A stretch of DNA of 64,000 nt from Campylobacter troglodytis. Lineage in GTDB: Bacteria > Campylobacterota > Campylobacteria > Campylobacterales > Campylobacteraceae. The stretch spans positions 1 to 64,000 of the forward strand of contig NZ_QHLI01000006.1 of assembly GCF_006864425.1 (NCBI RefSeq). Reading direction: 5' to 3'. How positions within the stretch are numbered: the first letter of the stretch is position 1; every line of letters starts with the position of its first letter. Made by a program: the position numbers and the translations under genes. Below the pieces are notes generated by a model, which had not been told where the DNA came from, searched no databases, and was given only the letters and a program-made list of their open reading frames with translations. Shown here piece after piece: positions 56,507 to 64,000 of the stretch.

Positions 56507-57565
56507 ATGAATTATGATTATTTCAAAAAAGCCCTCTTTCTTTTGGACCCTGAAAAGGCGCATAAACTCGTGGAATTTAGCCTTAGGGCCTTGAATTTCA
56601 CCGCACCTGGGGCTTTAAACTTAATAGCAAAAGAGTGCATTGTAAATGATGAGAGTTTAAGGCAGGATCTTTTAAATTTGCATTTCTTTAACCCTGTGGG
56701 CCTAGCAGGGGGCTTTGATAAAAATGCCACTATAATACGCCCCCTTTGTGCTTTGGGATACGGCTTTTTGGAGTTTGGCACACTCACTCCAAAGGCTCAA
56801 AAGGGTAACGACAAACCACGACTTTTTCGCCTTGTAGAGCAAGAGAGCATTCAAAACGCTATGGGCTTTAACAACGAGGGCAAGGATAAGATAGCCTCTA
56901 GGCTTGGTAAAATCTATCCTTTCGTGCTGCCACTTGGTGCAAACATAGGCAAAAACAAGCTTACCACAAATGAAAACGCAATAAATGACTATATCACACT
57001 CATTAAAGAATTTGACAGCCTAAGTGATTATTTTACAATCAACATTTCATCGCCTAACACAAAGGGTTTGAGGGATTTGCAAAGCAAGAAATTCATAAGC
57101 TCATTGATGAAAGAGGCTAAAAGGCTCACAAAAAAGCCCATTTGGCTTAAAATCTCACCTGATATGCCTGTAAATTCGGCGATAAGCCTTTGCGAGGATG
57201 CCATAAATGCTGGTATAAAGGCTATTATCATAGCAAATACAAGCACGGATTATAGTTTGCTTGATAATAACCGCACCTTTGGAGGCATTAGTGGGCGGCT
57301 CATTAGCGAGAAAAGCGGACTTTTCTTTAAAGAACTTGCACAAAAGCTCTTTGGTAAAGCACTTTTAGTGGCAAGTGGGGGCATAGATAGTGCTGAGTTA
57401 GCTTATGAGCGCATAAAAAACGGAGCAAATCTCGTGCAAATCTACACGGCTTTTATTTTCAAGGGTCCCACAACCGTGCGAGATATAAATAGGGGGCTTT
57501 TAGAATTGCTTAAAAAAGATGGCTTTTTGCATATAAGCGAGGCTGTGGGAGCGAATTTGAAATGA
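56507..57565 (+). CDS. pyrD: Dihydroorotate dehydrogenase (quinone), class 2
   Basis: A 352-residue membrane-associated FMN enzyme oxidising dihydroorotate with quinone. Start at MNYDYFKKALF (ATG 56507), after AAAGGACG; nine codons upstream lack a site. The N-terminal amphipathic helices (LLDPEKAHKLVEFSL) mark class 2. Motifs NPVGLAGGFDKNA, NISSPNTKGLRDLQ (catalytic Ser), KISPDM and GISGRLI, VASGGID. Complete. The C. jejuni-like block ends here; a repeat island follows. Confidence 0.94.
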   Translation: MNYDYFKKALFLLDPEKAHKLVEFSLRALNFTAPGALNLIAKECIVNDESLRQDLLNLHFFNPVGLAGGFDKNATIIRPLCALGYGFLEFGTLTPKAQKGNDKPRLFRLVEQESIQNAMGFNNEGKDKIASRLGKIYPFVLPLGANIGKNKLTTNENAINDYITLIKEFDSLSDYFTINISSPNTKGLRDLQSKKFISSLMKEAKRLTKKPIWLKISPDMPVNSAISLCEDAINAGIKAIIIANTSTDYSLLDNNRTFGGISGRLISEKSGLFFKELAQKLFGKALLVASGGIDSAELAYERIKNGANLVQIYTAFIFKGPTTVRDINRGLLELLKKDGFLHISEAVGANLK

Positions 57566-57611
57566 GTTTTGCGGAAAACCTTGAATTTTTTTACAAAAAT
57601 TCAGCATTTTT

Positions 57612-57985
57612 CGTCATTGCGAGACTTGCTTGCAAGCTCTGCAAATCCATTAGGATTTTCGTGGCAATCCATAAAAGCAAGGTTGCGTAACCCCTTGCCG
57701 TCATACTGAGCGACAGCGAAGTATCCAAAACGCTTGAATTTAAAGCGATTTTAAAAGCAAAAACAAAGTTACAAATTCGCGGGGCGCGGTTGCCCACGAG
57801 CGAACCTTAATCGCTTGAGGGCGATTTTTTCGCTCATTGCGTTTTCGCTTCAGTTTTTGCTTCGTGCTACGCACTCGCAACTGCAAGCAGAAACACTTTG
57901 TTTTTGCGGTAAGCATTTCTTGTCGCCAAAAACGCACTGCGTGCGTTGTGGATTGCCACGCCGATTTCATCGGCTCGCAATGACG
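57612..57985. repeat. Composite element bounded by CGTCATTGCGAG inverted repeats (374 bp)
   Basis: Starts CGTCATTGCGAG (57612-57623) and ends CTCGCAATGACG (57974-57985). Inside are GTGGCAATCCA near 57652, CCGTCATACTGAGCGACAGC near 57699 with GAAGTATCC (another common intergenic palindrome), the second copy of the 170-bp repeat (57757-57930), and GTGGATTGCCACGCCG near 57950. GC content is clearly higher than around it. No gene. Confidence 0.8.
57757..57930 (+). repeat. Second dispersed repeat family, copy 2
   Basis: Same order as the copy at 17609-17776: CAAAAACAAAGTT, GTTGCCCACGAGCGAACC, TTAATCGCTTGAGGGCGATT then TTTT (a GC-rich hairpin with T-run), the complete 38-bp module at 57855-57894, CACTTTGTTTTTGCGGTAAG, TTGTCGCCA. 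It is nested in the CGTCATTGCGAG element. Confidence 0.72.
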
Positions 57986-58127
57986 GCGGAATGAAATGTG
58001 AATTTTTGCAATTTTTTAAAAAATTCACAGTTTAAAAAGCTTGAATTTTTATATATTTTCGCAGTAGATTAAAATTCGCATATTTTATACAAAAACTAAG
58101 AGCTAAAAAATTCATAAAAAAAAATTA

Positions 58128-58350
58128 GGCTCAATTAAACTTAAACCAAAGGGTTTTTAAGTTAAAGCCTATGAAAAACAAAGATCCGTTTCCTAATTTC
58201 TCAGATATAATTTAAGGAATTTTGAAGTATTTTCCTGTGTCGTTACGCTCTCCACTTTGCAAAAAGCCTTGATTTAGAGGCAAAAATACTACAAAATTCT
58301 TTAAATTTAGCCTTTGAACTTCTTGCACGACTTATATGCTTGTTTTTCAC
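58128..58350 (+). mobile_element. IS1595-family relic R8 (5' part)
   Basis: Left end GGCTCAATTAAACTTAAACC then AAAGGGTTTTTAAG, nearly the same as the R5 left end, followed by an ATG (58170) and a few codons like those of R5 (KNKDPF-NF). The CTTGATTTAGAGGCAAAA helix-turn-helix stretch (58270) follows in a broken frame. Nothing of the catalytic part is left. Confidence 0.72.
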
Positions 58351-58360
58351 CTTGCAAATC

Positions 58361-58394
58361 ATAACTTAAACTCCTTTATTTGAGTTTAAGTTAT
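58361..58394. repeat. Perfect 13-bp inverted repeat
   Basis: ATAACTTAAACTC (58361-58373), 8-base spacer, GAGTTTAAGTTAT (58382-58394). No T-run follows, so it is not a typical terminator. It sits between R8 and a second hairpin in a long gene-free stretch. Confidence 0.7.
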
Positions 58395-58432
58395 CCTAAG
58401 CCATAATTTAAAAACACAAAAAAAGCCGTGAA

Positions 58433-58456
58433 AAGTCCTATGAGGACTTGTTCTTT
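58433..58456 (+). terminator. Terminator-like hairpin in a gene-free stretch
   Basis: AAGTCC-TATGA-GGACTT, then GTTCTTTTT. A 6-bp stem and T-rich tail. The only feature ahead of it on the plus strand for 800 bp is repeat DNA, so it may end a small untranslated RNA or the pyrD transcript. Confidence 0.45.
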
Positions 58457-59541
58457 TTACTGTAAAACTTGCTTACATGTTTCTTGCTAAAAAGGCTAGG
58501 CTAAAATCCCCAATTATAAATATACACCAAAAGCATCTAATACCACAAGCCAGTATTCAAAAGGCACAAAGAATAAGTATCCCGCACCTTGCTAGGTTCT
58601 GTGATGGGGGAGTGTTACTGAAAAAAAGGGTTTTGCTGAATTTGTAGGGATGATCTGGCTTGAATTTAGCCGCGAATTTTGAATTTAGCTTTGAGCTTGA
58701 ATTTATAACTGTATCTTTGTTTAATTTTAGAGTTTTTTGTATATCTTACAGTTAAGCCCTCATTTGAGCGTTCTTTTGAATTGAAACCTTTATTTGAGCT
58801 TAATCCATCCTTTAAATTTAAGTCTTCGCTTGAGTTTGAATTTTAGCTTTGAATTTAAGCCCTCATTGTAGTTTAGCTGTGAGTTTGAATTTAGCTCTGA
58901 ATTTAAGTCATTCTTTGAATTTAATCCTCCTTTGAGCTTGAATTTTTTTCAAGCATAGAATTGAGCAAAGTTAAATGAGCTTGCGAATTTAGCTTGCCAT
59001 TTAGGCTCATAACAAAGGCAATAACTGTGTTTTTGTAAGCTCTTCTTTCTAACAATCTTTTCTACCAAGATAATAACTCAATTAAATCATAGCCAGACAA
59101 AAGATAAGCACAAAGGTGGCTTTTGCGTTTTGCCTACAAGATAAAGCACTAGCTTGCTTAAAAGCCTATGATAGCACTTATTAGCATTAAACTGTGCTTG
59201 TGAGGGTAGGTCTTTGTATAAGTTATTTTTTTAATGATTTTTATCTTGTTGGTATCTTGTCTTTTTAATGATTTTGTTTTGTTAGCATTTTACAACTACG
59301 AGCTTACTTATTTTGCGTGAATTTTAAAAATTTAAAGGCTCAACCTACCTTAAGAAATATAAATCTATGCAGTTCTTTGCAAAATGCTGGTATTGTTGCA
59401 AAAACAAAGGCATTTGCTTGCAAAAAGCTTAAAATTTAATCTTTCAAGGGGACTTTAATTAACTTGCTTTAAAAGAAGAAATTATATTAAAAAATTTTAA
59501 CTTAGAGTAGAATTTGCTTGATTTGAAGGACTTTGTGTGGT
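58457..59541. repeat. Gene-free stretch with GAATTTA-word array
   Basis: No gene seen. Between 58650 and 58960 the words TTGAATTTA, TTTGAATTTAAG and TTTGAGCTTGAATTT recur about every 20-30 bases in degenerate form. The rest up to dsbD is featureless AT-rich DNA. Confidence 0.5.
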
Positions 59542-61323
59542 TTAGGGCATTGAGGCTAAAAGCTCTTTGCTGCTTACAAAGCCAACAAGCCTTGAAAATT
59601 CAACATTCTCATCATAAAAGATCAAAACAGGGGGAGCAAAAACCTCAAATTCTTTCATAATCAAAGCATTTTTTGAGTCATTATCGCTTAGATCGATCTT
59701 GATTAATTTAAAATCTTTTAGGCTTTCAATTAATCCCTCATCATTGAAGGTAAAGCGCTCTAAGAGCTTGCAGTTTTCGCACCAAGAAGCAGTAAAATAT
59801 ATCAAAGCCTTTTGATTTAAGGAAGTCTTTATTTTTTCTAAATCATCCATAAACTCAAAGTTTAAGCCCTGTTTAACACTTTGAGTGCTTAAATTTAAGG
59901 GATTTAGCAAGGATTTACCCCCCCAAAGCCCTCCTAAAAAAAGGCTTAAAGAATAGGCTAAAACTAAGATTAAAATAGCCTTTTTGATCTTGGCTAAATT
60001 TGAGCTTGCTTGCTCAAAAGCTCCCATCAATACCACAAAAAACACACCCAAAATCCCATAAAGCAAGAGAGTAAGATGATCTAATAAAAAGCGATCCATC
60101 ATCCAAACAGCCATAAACAGCAACAAAAAGCCAAAGAAAACATTTACCCTTTGCATCCACTCCCCTGTTTTTATAAAGCCAAGCCCCAAGCCAAGTGCCA
60201 ATAATGGCACACCCATCCCAAAACTAAGAACAAAAAGCCCCAAGCCTCCAAGTGCGAGATCCCCACTGTGTGCTATGTAAAGAAGGGCAGCTGCTAGGGG
60301 TGCAGCCGCACAAGGACCCACTATAAAAGCGGACAAAAAGCCCATTAAGGCTACCGCTAAAAAGCCCCTGCCTTTTATCCTTGCTAAATTTTGCGGCAAA
60401 GAAAAACTAAAAAGTCCAAAGCAAGAAAGGGCTAGTAGCACCAAGATAAAAGCAAAGATAAGGATCACAAGAGGTCTTTGCAAGAGCCCTTGCACACTTG
60501 CACCAAGGCTAGCCGTGATAAGTCCTGCAATAGCGTAAGCAAGAGACATAAAAAAGACAAAGACAAGGGAGAGAAAAAATGCTCGTTTTTTTGAAAGCAT
60601 TTGTGTTTTTTGTGTGCCTTTTGCCTCTTCGTTCGGACAAGGATTTGAATTTTTAGCCTCTTGTTGTGTTAAATTCACATTGCTTGTAGCCTCGCTAGTA
60701 TCATTATTTAAGTCTCTTTTGTCCTCTTTTTTGCCTACACCTTGATTAAGAATCAATGAAGATAAGATAGGAAACATAGGCAAGGTGCAAGGAGTAAGGG
60801 AGAGCAAAAGCCCATAAGCAAAGAAAAAAACTAGGATCAAGGGCAAATTCTTATCTTGCAGATAAGATAGGAGCTTGTTTGAGTTAGGGGTTCTTTCTTT
60901 AAGGGGGGCTATTTCATAGCTTAGATCACCGTTTTTTTGAGAACTATTTATAATAAACTCAGCCTTCATAGGACGGTAGCAAAAGCCCTCATCAGAACAG
61001 CCCTGATAAAAAAGCTCCAGCCTTGAATCTTTTTTTAAATCTCTTAGCATTATATTTGGCAGATCAAGCTGCAAGGCCTTGTAAAAGACCTCTTCTTTGT
61101 CTTTGATAACTGTATTTGGCAAATTTAAATCCTCACTTAGATCCTTGCCGTTTAAGATTAGTTTAAGCTGATTTTTATAAAGATAAATTTTATCGGCTAA
61201 GTTTATGCGGACAAAAACACCTTGAAAATCCCCACCCTGAGTGATAACAAAGGCTTGTTTTGGACTAAGAACCTCGCTAAAAGCAAGGCTAAAAAAGATG
61301 AAAAAAACCGCAAAAACACGCAT
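59542..61323 (-). CDS. dsbD: Thiol:disulfide interchange protein DsbD
   Basis: A 593-residue protein: signal peptide at 1-16, periplasmic alpha domain with its cysteine pair in YQGCSDEGFCYRPM, eight-helix membrane domain with the transmembrane cysteines (SLTPCTLPMFPI and FIVGPCAAAPLAA), and C-terminal thioredoxin domain with TASWCENCKLLERF. It carries electrons from cytoplasmic thioredoxin to periplasmic partners. A hydrophilic insertion at about 200-245 (DLNNDTSEATSNVNLTQQEA) lengthens the first cytoplasmic loop. Divergent from ppk2. Confidence 0.92.
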   Translation of the reverse strand: MRVFAVFFIFFSLAFSEVLSPKQAFVITQGGDFQGVFVRINLADKIYLYKNQLKLILNGKDLSEDLNLPNTVIKDKEEVFYKALQLDLPNIMLRDLKKDSRLELFYQGCSDEGFCYRPMKAEFIINSSQKNGDLSYEIAPLKERTPNSNKLLSYLQDKNLPLILVFFFAYGLLLSLTPCTLPMFPILSSLILNQGVGKKEDKRDLNNDTSEATSNVNLTQQEAKNSNPCPNEEAKGTQKTQMLSKKRAFFLSLVFVFFMSLAYAIAGLITASLGASVQGLLQRPLVILIFAFILVLLALSCFGLFSFSLPQNLARIKGRGFLAVALMGFLSAFIVGPCAAAPLAAALLYIAHSGDLALGGLGLFVLSFGMGVPLLALGLGLGFIKTGEWMQRVNVFFGFLLLFMAVWMMDRFLLDHLTLLLYGILGVFFVVLMGAFEQASSNLAKIKKAILILVLAYSLSLFLGGLWGGKSLLNPLNLSTQSVKQGLNFEFMDDLEKIKTSLNQKALIYFTASWCENCKLLERFTFNDEGLIESLKDFKLIKIDLSDNDSKNALIMKEFEVFAPPVLIFYDENVEFSRLVGFVSSKELLASMP

Positions 61324-61362
61324 TAGCTTCCAGTAAGATTGAAATTTTTGGCTTAAATTATA

Positions 61363-61447
61363 GTTTATTATGGTAAACTTTATTAAAATTTAGCCGATAT
61401 TTTTCTTAAATTTAAGTTTTAATTTAAATTTTATTATGGTAAAATTT
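61363..61447 (+). promoter_or_regulatory. Two direct repeats of TTTATTATGGTAAA in the dsbD-ppk2 spacer
   Basis: TTTATTATGGTAAACTTTAT at 61363 and TTTATTATGGTAAAATTT at 61429, 66 bp apart in the same orientation. The second contains the likely ppk2 -10 box, GGTAAAAT. They may be tandem promoters or sites of one regulator. Confidence 0.45.
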
Positions 61448-61474
61448 GAAATCAATTTATTTTAAGGAGCTTGT

Positions 61475-62485
61475 ATGAACACAACAAATAGGGGTGCTAG
61501 AAGCACAAACAAAGCCGAGATCAAAACAGAGCTTGTTGAAGAGGTTAAGGAGGCTGCTGTGGAGCAAGAGGTGAAGGATAAGCTTGAAGCTAAGACATCT
61601 GCTAAAACATCCAAGACAGAAACTAGCGACAAGAAGGACAAAAAGGACAAGAAAGGCAAGTGGGTTAATGTCAAGGTGAAAAAAAGCACACTTAAATACG
61701 AAAAAGAACTTGTCAAGCTACAAATCGAGCTTTTGAAATTTCAAAACTATGTCAAGGAAAAGGGCTTAAAGGTGCTTATCTTAACAGAGGGACGAGATGC
61801 TGCTGGCAAGGGTGGGTCCATTAAAAGATTAACAGAGCATTTAAATCCAAGAGGATGTCGCACAGTAGCCCTTGAAAAGCCTAGCGATGTGGAAAAAACT
61901 CAATGGTATTTTCAACGTTACGTAAAGCATCTTCCAGCAGCAGGCGAGATAGTGATCTTTGATAGATCTTGGTATAACAGAGGTGGCGTTGAGCCTGTTA
62001 TGGGTTTTTGCACCCCAGAACAGCACAAGCATTTCTTGCGTGAGGTGCCAGGCTTTGAGGAGATGATAGTTGATAGTGGGGTTATCTTTTTTAAGTTTTA
62101 TTTTTCTGTCTCAAAGGAAGAGCAAAAGAAACGTTTTGACAGCAGAAAAGACGATCCTTTAAAGCAGTATAAGCTTTCACCAGTAGATCAAAAATCACAG
62201 GATCTTTGGGATAAATACACAGTGGCAAAATACTCAATGCTACTTGCTTCAAACACCCCAAAATGCCCTTGGACCATAGTTAGATCTGATAACAAAAAGA
62301 AGGCAAGGCTTAATATTTTTAGATATATCTTAAAGCATGTTGAGTATCCTAACAAGAGCAAGGATATCAAAGAACCAAGCGAAAAGAAGGTTAGATCGGG
62401 CGATCAAGAGATCAAAAAAATGGAAGCAAATCTCAACAAAAGCGATGAACATTTTCACAAGCTTGACGGCAAAGCTAAAAAATAA
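61475..62485 (+). CDS. ppk2: Polyphosphate kinase 2
   Basis: A 336-residue PPK2-family enzyme that uses polyphosphate to make nucleoside triphosphates. Walker A LTEGRDAAGKGGSIKRL, then HLNPRGCRTVALEKPS, Walker B VIFDRSWYNRGGVEPVMGF and the lid FFKFYFSVSKEEQKKRFDSR. A charged N-terminal extension of about 75 residues (Glu, Lys, Thr, Asp rich; DKKDKKDKKGK) precedes the domain. AAGGAG before the ATG. The stop shares one base with the next gene (TAATG). Confidence 0.92.
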   Translation: MNTTNRGARSTNKAEIKTELVEEVKEAAVEQEVKDKLEAKTSAKTSKTETSDKKDKKDKKGKWVNVKVKKSTLKYEKELVKLQIELLKFQNYVKEKGLKVLILTEGRDAAGKGGSIKRLTEHLNPRGCRTVALEKPSDVEKTQWYFQRYVKHLPAAGEIVIFDRSWYNRGGVEPVMGFCTPEQHKHFLREVPGFEEMIVDSGVIFFKFYFSVSKEEQKKRFDSRKDDPLKQYKLSPVDQKSQDLWDKYTVAKYSMLLASNTPKCPWTIVRSDNKKKARLNIFRYILKHVEYPNKSKDIKEPSEKKVRSGDQEIKKMEANLNKSDEHFHKLDGKAKK

Positions 62486-63681
62486 TGCTGGCTAAAATTC
62501 AAAGGCTAAGAGATAAATACTTCCCTAAGATCGCTGAATTTAGGGAAGATTTACACGCTCATCCTGAGCTAAGCTTTGAGGAGTTTGAAACAGCAAAAAA
62601 AATTTGCAAAGCCCTTGAAGAAGCCGGTATTTCCTATCAAAACAAGATAGCCAAGACAGGCATAATCGCTCAAATTCAAGGCACAAAACAAAGTGATAAA
62701 GCCCCAAAATGCGTGCTTTTGCGTGCAGATATGGACGCCTTACCTGTGCAAGAAGAAAGCGGTGTTAGCTATGCCTCAAAGTGTGCAGGTAAAATGCATG
62801 CTTGCGGACACGATGGGCACAGTGCAGGACTTTTGGGTGCTGCTTTAATCTTAAATGAGCTAAGGGCTGAATTTAGCGGAACTGTTAAGTTTATGTTTCA
62901 ACCTGCTGAGGAAAATTACGGCGGCGCAAAGCCTATGATAGATGAGGGCATCTTGGAAAATCCCAAAGTTGATGCCGTCTTTGGCTGTCATTTGTGGGGT
63001 CCTATGCTAGAAAACACAGCTCAAATCATTAGCGGGGCTATGATGGCTGGGGTTGATGTGTTTGATTTAGAATTCATAGGGCGAGGAGGACACGGTGCTC
63101 ACCCTCACACCACCATAGACCCTGTGGTGATGGCTGCTAAATTCATAAATGACGCTCAAACCCTTGTATCAAGGCGCTTAAGACCTGTGGAGGCCGGCGT
63201 TGTTACCATAGGCTGTGTTAATGCAGGAACTACTTATAATATAATCCCTCAAAAGGCTAGTCTCAAAGGCACGGTGCGTTTTTTAAACGGTACAACCCAA
63301 GCCATCTTACAAAGCGGAATAGAGCAAATCGCTAAGGCAGTAGCAAATGAGTTTGGCGGAGAATATAAGCTTGATTATATCAGAGAGTATCCACCCTTAA
63401 TCAATGACAAAGCTATGGCAGGTGTGGCACAAAGGGCTTTTGGCAAGGTTTTAGGAGAAGAAAATATCATCACAGAGGCATCTGCTGATATGGGAGCTGA
63501 GGACTTTGCCTTTTTAACGAGGGCAAGAAAGGGTGCTTATATCTTTGTAGGCATTTCAAAGGATTTGAAAAATCCCACCCTACATCACAGCCCAAATTTT
63601 TGCTGGGATAGTGAGAATTTAAAGGTGCTTATGCAAGGTGAGGCTATGCTAGCACTTGATTTTTTGAATGAAAATTCGTAA
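62485..63681 (+). CDS. M20-family amidohydrolase (hippurate hydrolase-like)
   Basis: A 398-residue metallopeptidase-fold enzyme. First metal motif MHACGHDGHSAGLLGAA, with RADMDALPVQEES before it and QPAEENYGGAKPMI after it; dimerisation domain GRGGHGAHPHTTIDPV; final His in LHHSPNFCWD. It cleaves N-acyl or N-carbamoyl amino acids; hippurate is one possible substrate (HipO belongs to this family), but the substrate cannot be read from sequence. Translationally coupled to ppk2, as C. jejuni also has by memory. Confidence 0.88.
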   Translation: MLAKIQRLRDKYFPKIAEFREDLHAHPELSFEEFETAKKICKALEEAGISYQNKIAKTGIIAQIQGTKQSDKAPKCVLLRADMDALPVQEESGVSYASKCAGKMHACGHDGHSAGLLGAALILNELRAEFSGTVKFMFQPAEENYGGAKPMIDEGILENPKVDAVFGCHLWGPMLENTAQIISGAMMAGVDVFDLEFIGRGGHGAHPHTTIDPVVMAAKFINDAQTLVSRRLRPVEAGVVTIGCVNAGTTYNIIPQKASLKGTVRFLNGTTQAILQSGIEQIAKAVANEFGGEYKLDYIREYPPLINDKAMAGVAQRAFGKVLGEENIITEASADMGAEDFAFLTRARKGAYIFVGISKDLKNPTLHHSPNFCWDSENLKVLMQGEAMLALDFLNENS

Positions 63682-63732
63682 AAAACGAGTAAAAATAAAA
63701 ACAAGCGACAAAATAAATAAGGTAAATTCACA

Positions 63733-64000
63733 GTGTATCCCCTAAATACCCCAGAAGAAGAGCTTAAACTCAAGGTCGCAAAGGATTTTTTCTCTGAAAA
63801 GATTTACGACACCACACGCATTTTAGGACGCATAGATTTTTTCGTTAAAGAAAGAGCTGATGGCAGTGCCATTCATTTTATATGGGGAAGAAAGGCAGGG
63901 CGGACATTTAAGCAAGTTTGGTGCAGTTAATTTTAACCATAGCAAGGAAAAGACCTTTGCAAACGAGCTTCCCCCTGTGTTTTTGTGTGCCTTTGACGCC
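63733..64000 (+). pseudogene. 5' end of a type IIG restriction-modification gene, frameshifted, running off the window
   Basis: GTG start at 63733. MYPLNTPEEELKLKVAKDFF and SEKIYDTTRILGRIDFFVKE, then HFIWGRKAG, match the N-terminus of Campylobacter type IIG enzymes (nuclease-methylase fusions). After codon 65 the frame stops. The expected VQLILTI and GKEKTFANELPPVFLCAFDA follow in two other frames (63920-64000), so at least two shifts or small deletions lie within 60 bases. No homopolymer explains them; the gene is probably dead, though the remainder is outside the window. Confidence 0.65.

Noticed and set aside
57591-57970. Open frames of 68 and 76 codons (minus)
   Set aside because: They cross the CGTCATTGCGAG composite repeat and have no family or ribosome site.

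Overview
The window is chromosomal DNA of a Campylobacter species (Campylobacterota). It is very AT-rich. It carries lineage markers: a RacR/RacS two-component pair, a carboxynorspermidine-synthase-type saccharopine dehydrogenase, a DUF1882 protein, a membrane-anchored MurF, a FapA-like DUF342 protein and a CheX/FliN/FliO cluster. Gene order falls into blocks that I recall from C. jejuni NCTC 11168 (locus numbers from memory): Cj0172c, Cj0381c-0383c, Cj0392c-0405, Cj1260c-1263, Cj0348-0352, Cj0777, Cj1102-1109, Cj1388, Cj0795c-0804 and Cj0603c-0605. The blocks sit in a new order. The species cannot be named from the sequence alone.

Layout. 1-1.1 kb: transposon debris. 1.1-5 kb, minus strand: an orphan secreted protein, the polyamine enzyme, then ribH-nusB-pyrF. 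5-11.1 kb, minus strand: pyk with a small acidic protein, mqo, coaX and a YfgM/BamB-like pair. 11.2-18.9 kb, plus strand: gatC-cvpA-fur-lysS-glyA, DUF1882, a SPOR protein, a cluster of structured repeats, aroE. 19-25.9 kb: dnaJ (minus) and racR-racS-recR (plus), flanked on both sides by dead IS copies. 26-29.4 kb, minus strand: trpB-trpA-cheX-like-fliN-fliO. 29.7-39.9 kb, plus strand: an SspB-like protein and a Rep/PcrA helicase, truB-csrA-ispE-smpB, a thioredoxin lipoprotein with clpS-clpA, then aat. 40-43.8 kb: a decayed D-serine utilisation locus ending in an intact ridA. 44.4-50.5 kb, minus strand: a cell-wall/recombination operon (DUF342, ruvA, ddl, antitoxin-like, hydrolase, a tiny coupled ORF, murF). 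50.9-57.6 kb, plus strand: murJ, cysS, msbA, pyrD. 57.6-59.5 kb: repeat island. 59.5-64 kb: dsbD (minus), then ppk2, an M20 amidohydrolase and the broken start of a type IIG restriction-modification gene (plus).

Most coding sequence is ordinary housekeeping. What is unusual lies between and inside the genes. At least eight degraded relics of one IS1595-family element are present. A palindromic module of about 38 bp recurs inside those relics and in other repeats. Two further dispersed repeat families occur twice each, one with a conserved secondary structure. Two elements are bounded by CGTCATTGCGAG inverted repeats. Nearly every junction between C. jejuni-like gene blocks falls on such an island. 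An AAATTC/GAATTT-rich sequence also enters reading frames and encodes Asn/Ser/Lys-rich insertions in lysS, aroE and cysS.

The findings that look most worth checking are the SspB-like ClpXP-adaptor candidate at 29.7 kb, the poly-C(11) tract at the racS/recR junction, the decayed dsd locus, the structured repeat pair, and the small ORF fused by GTGA overlaps between the hydrolase gene and murF. I saw no tRNA, rRNA, tmRNA or CRISPR array.
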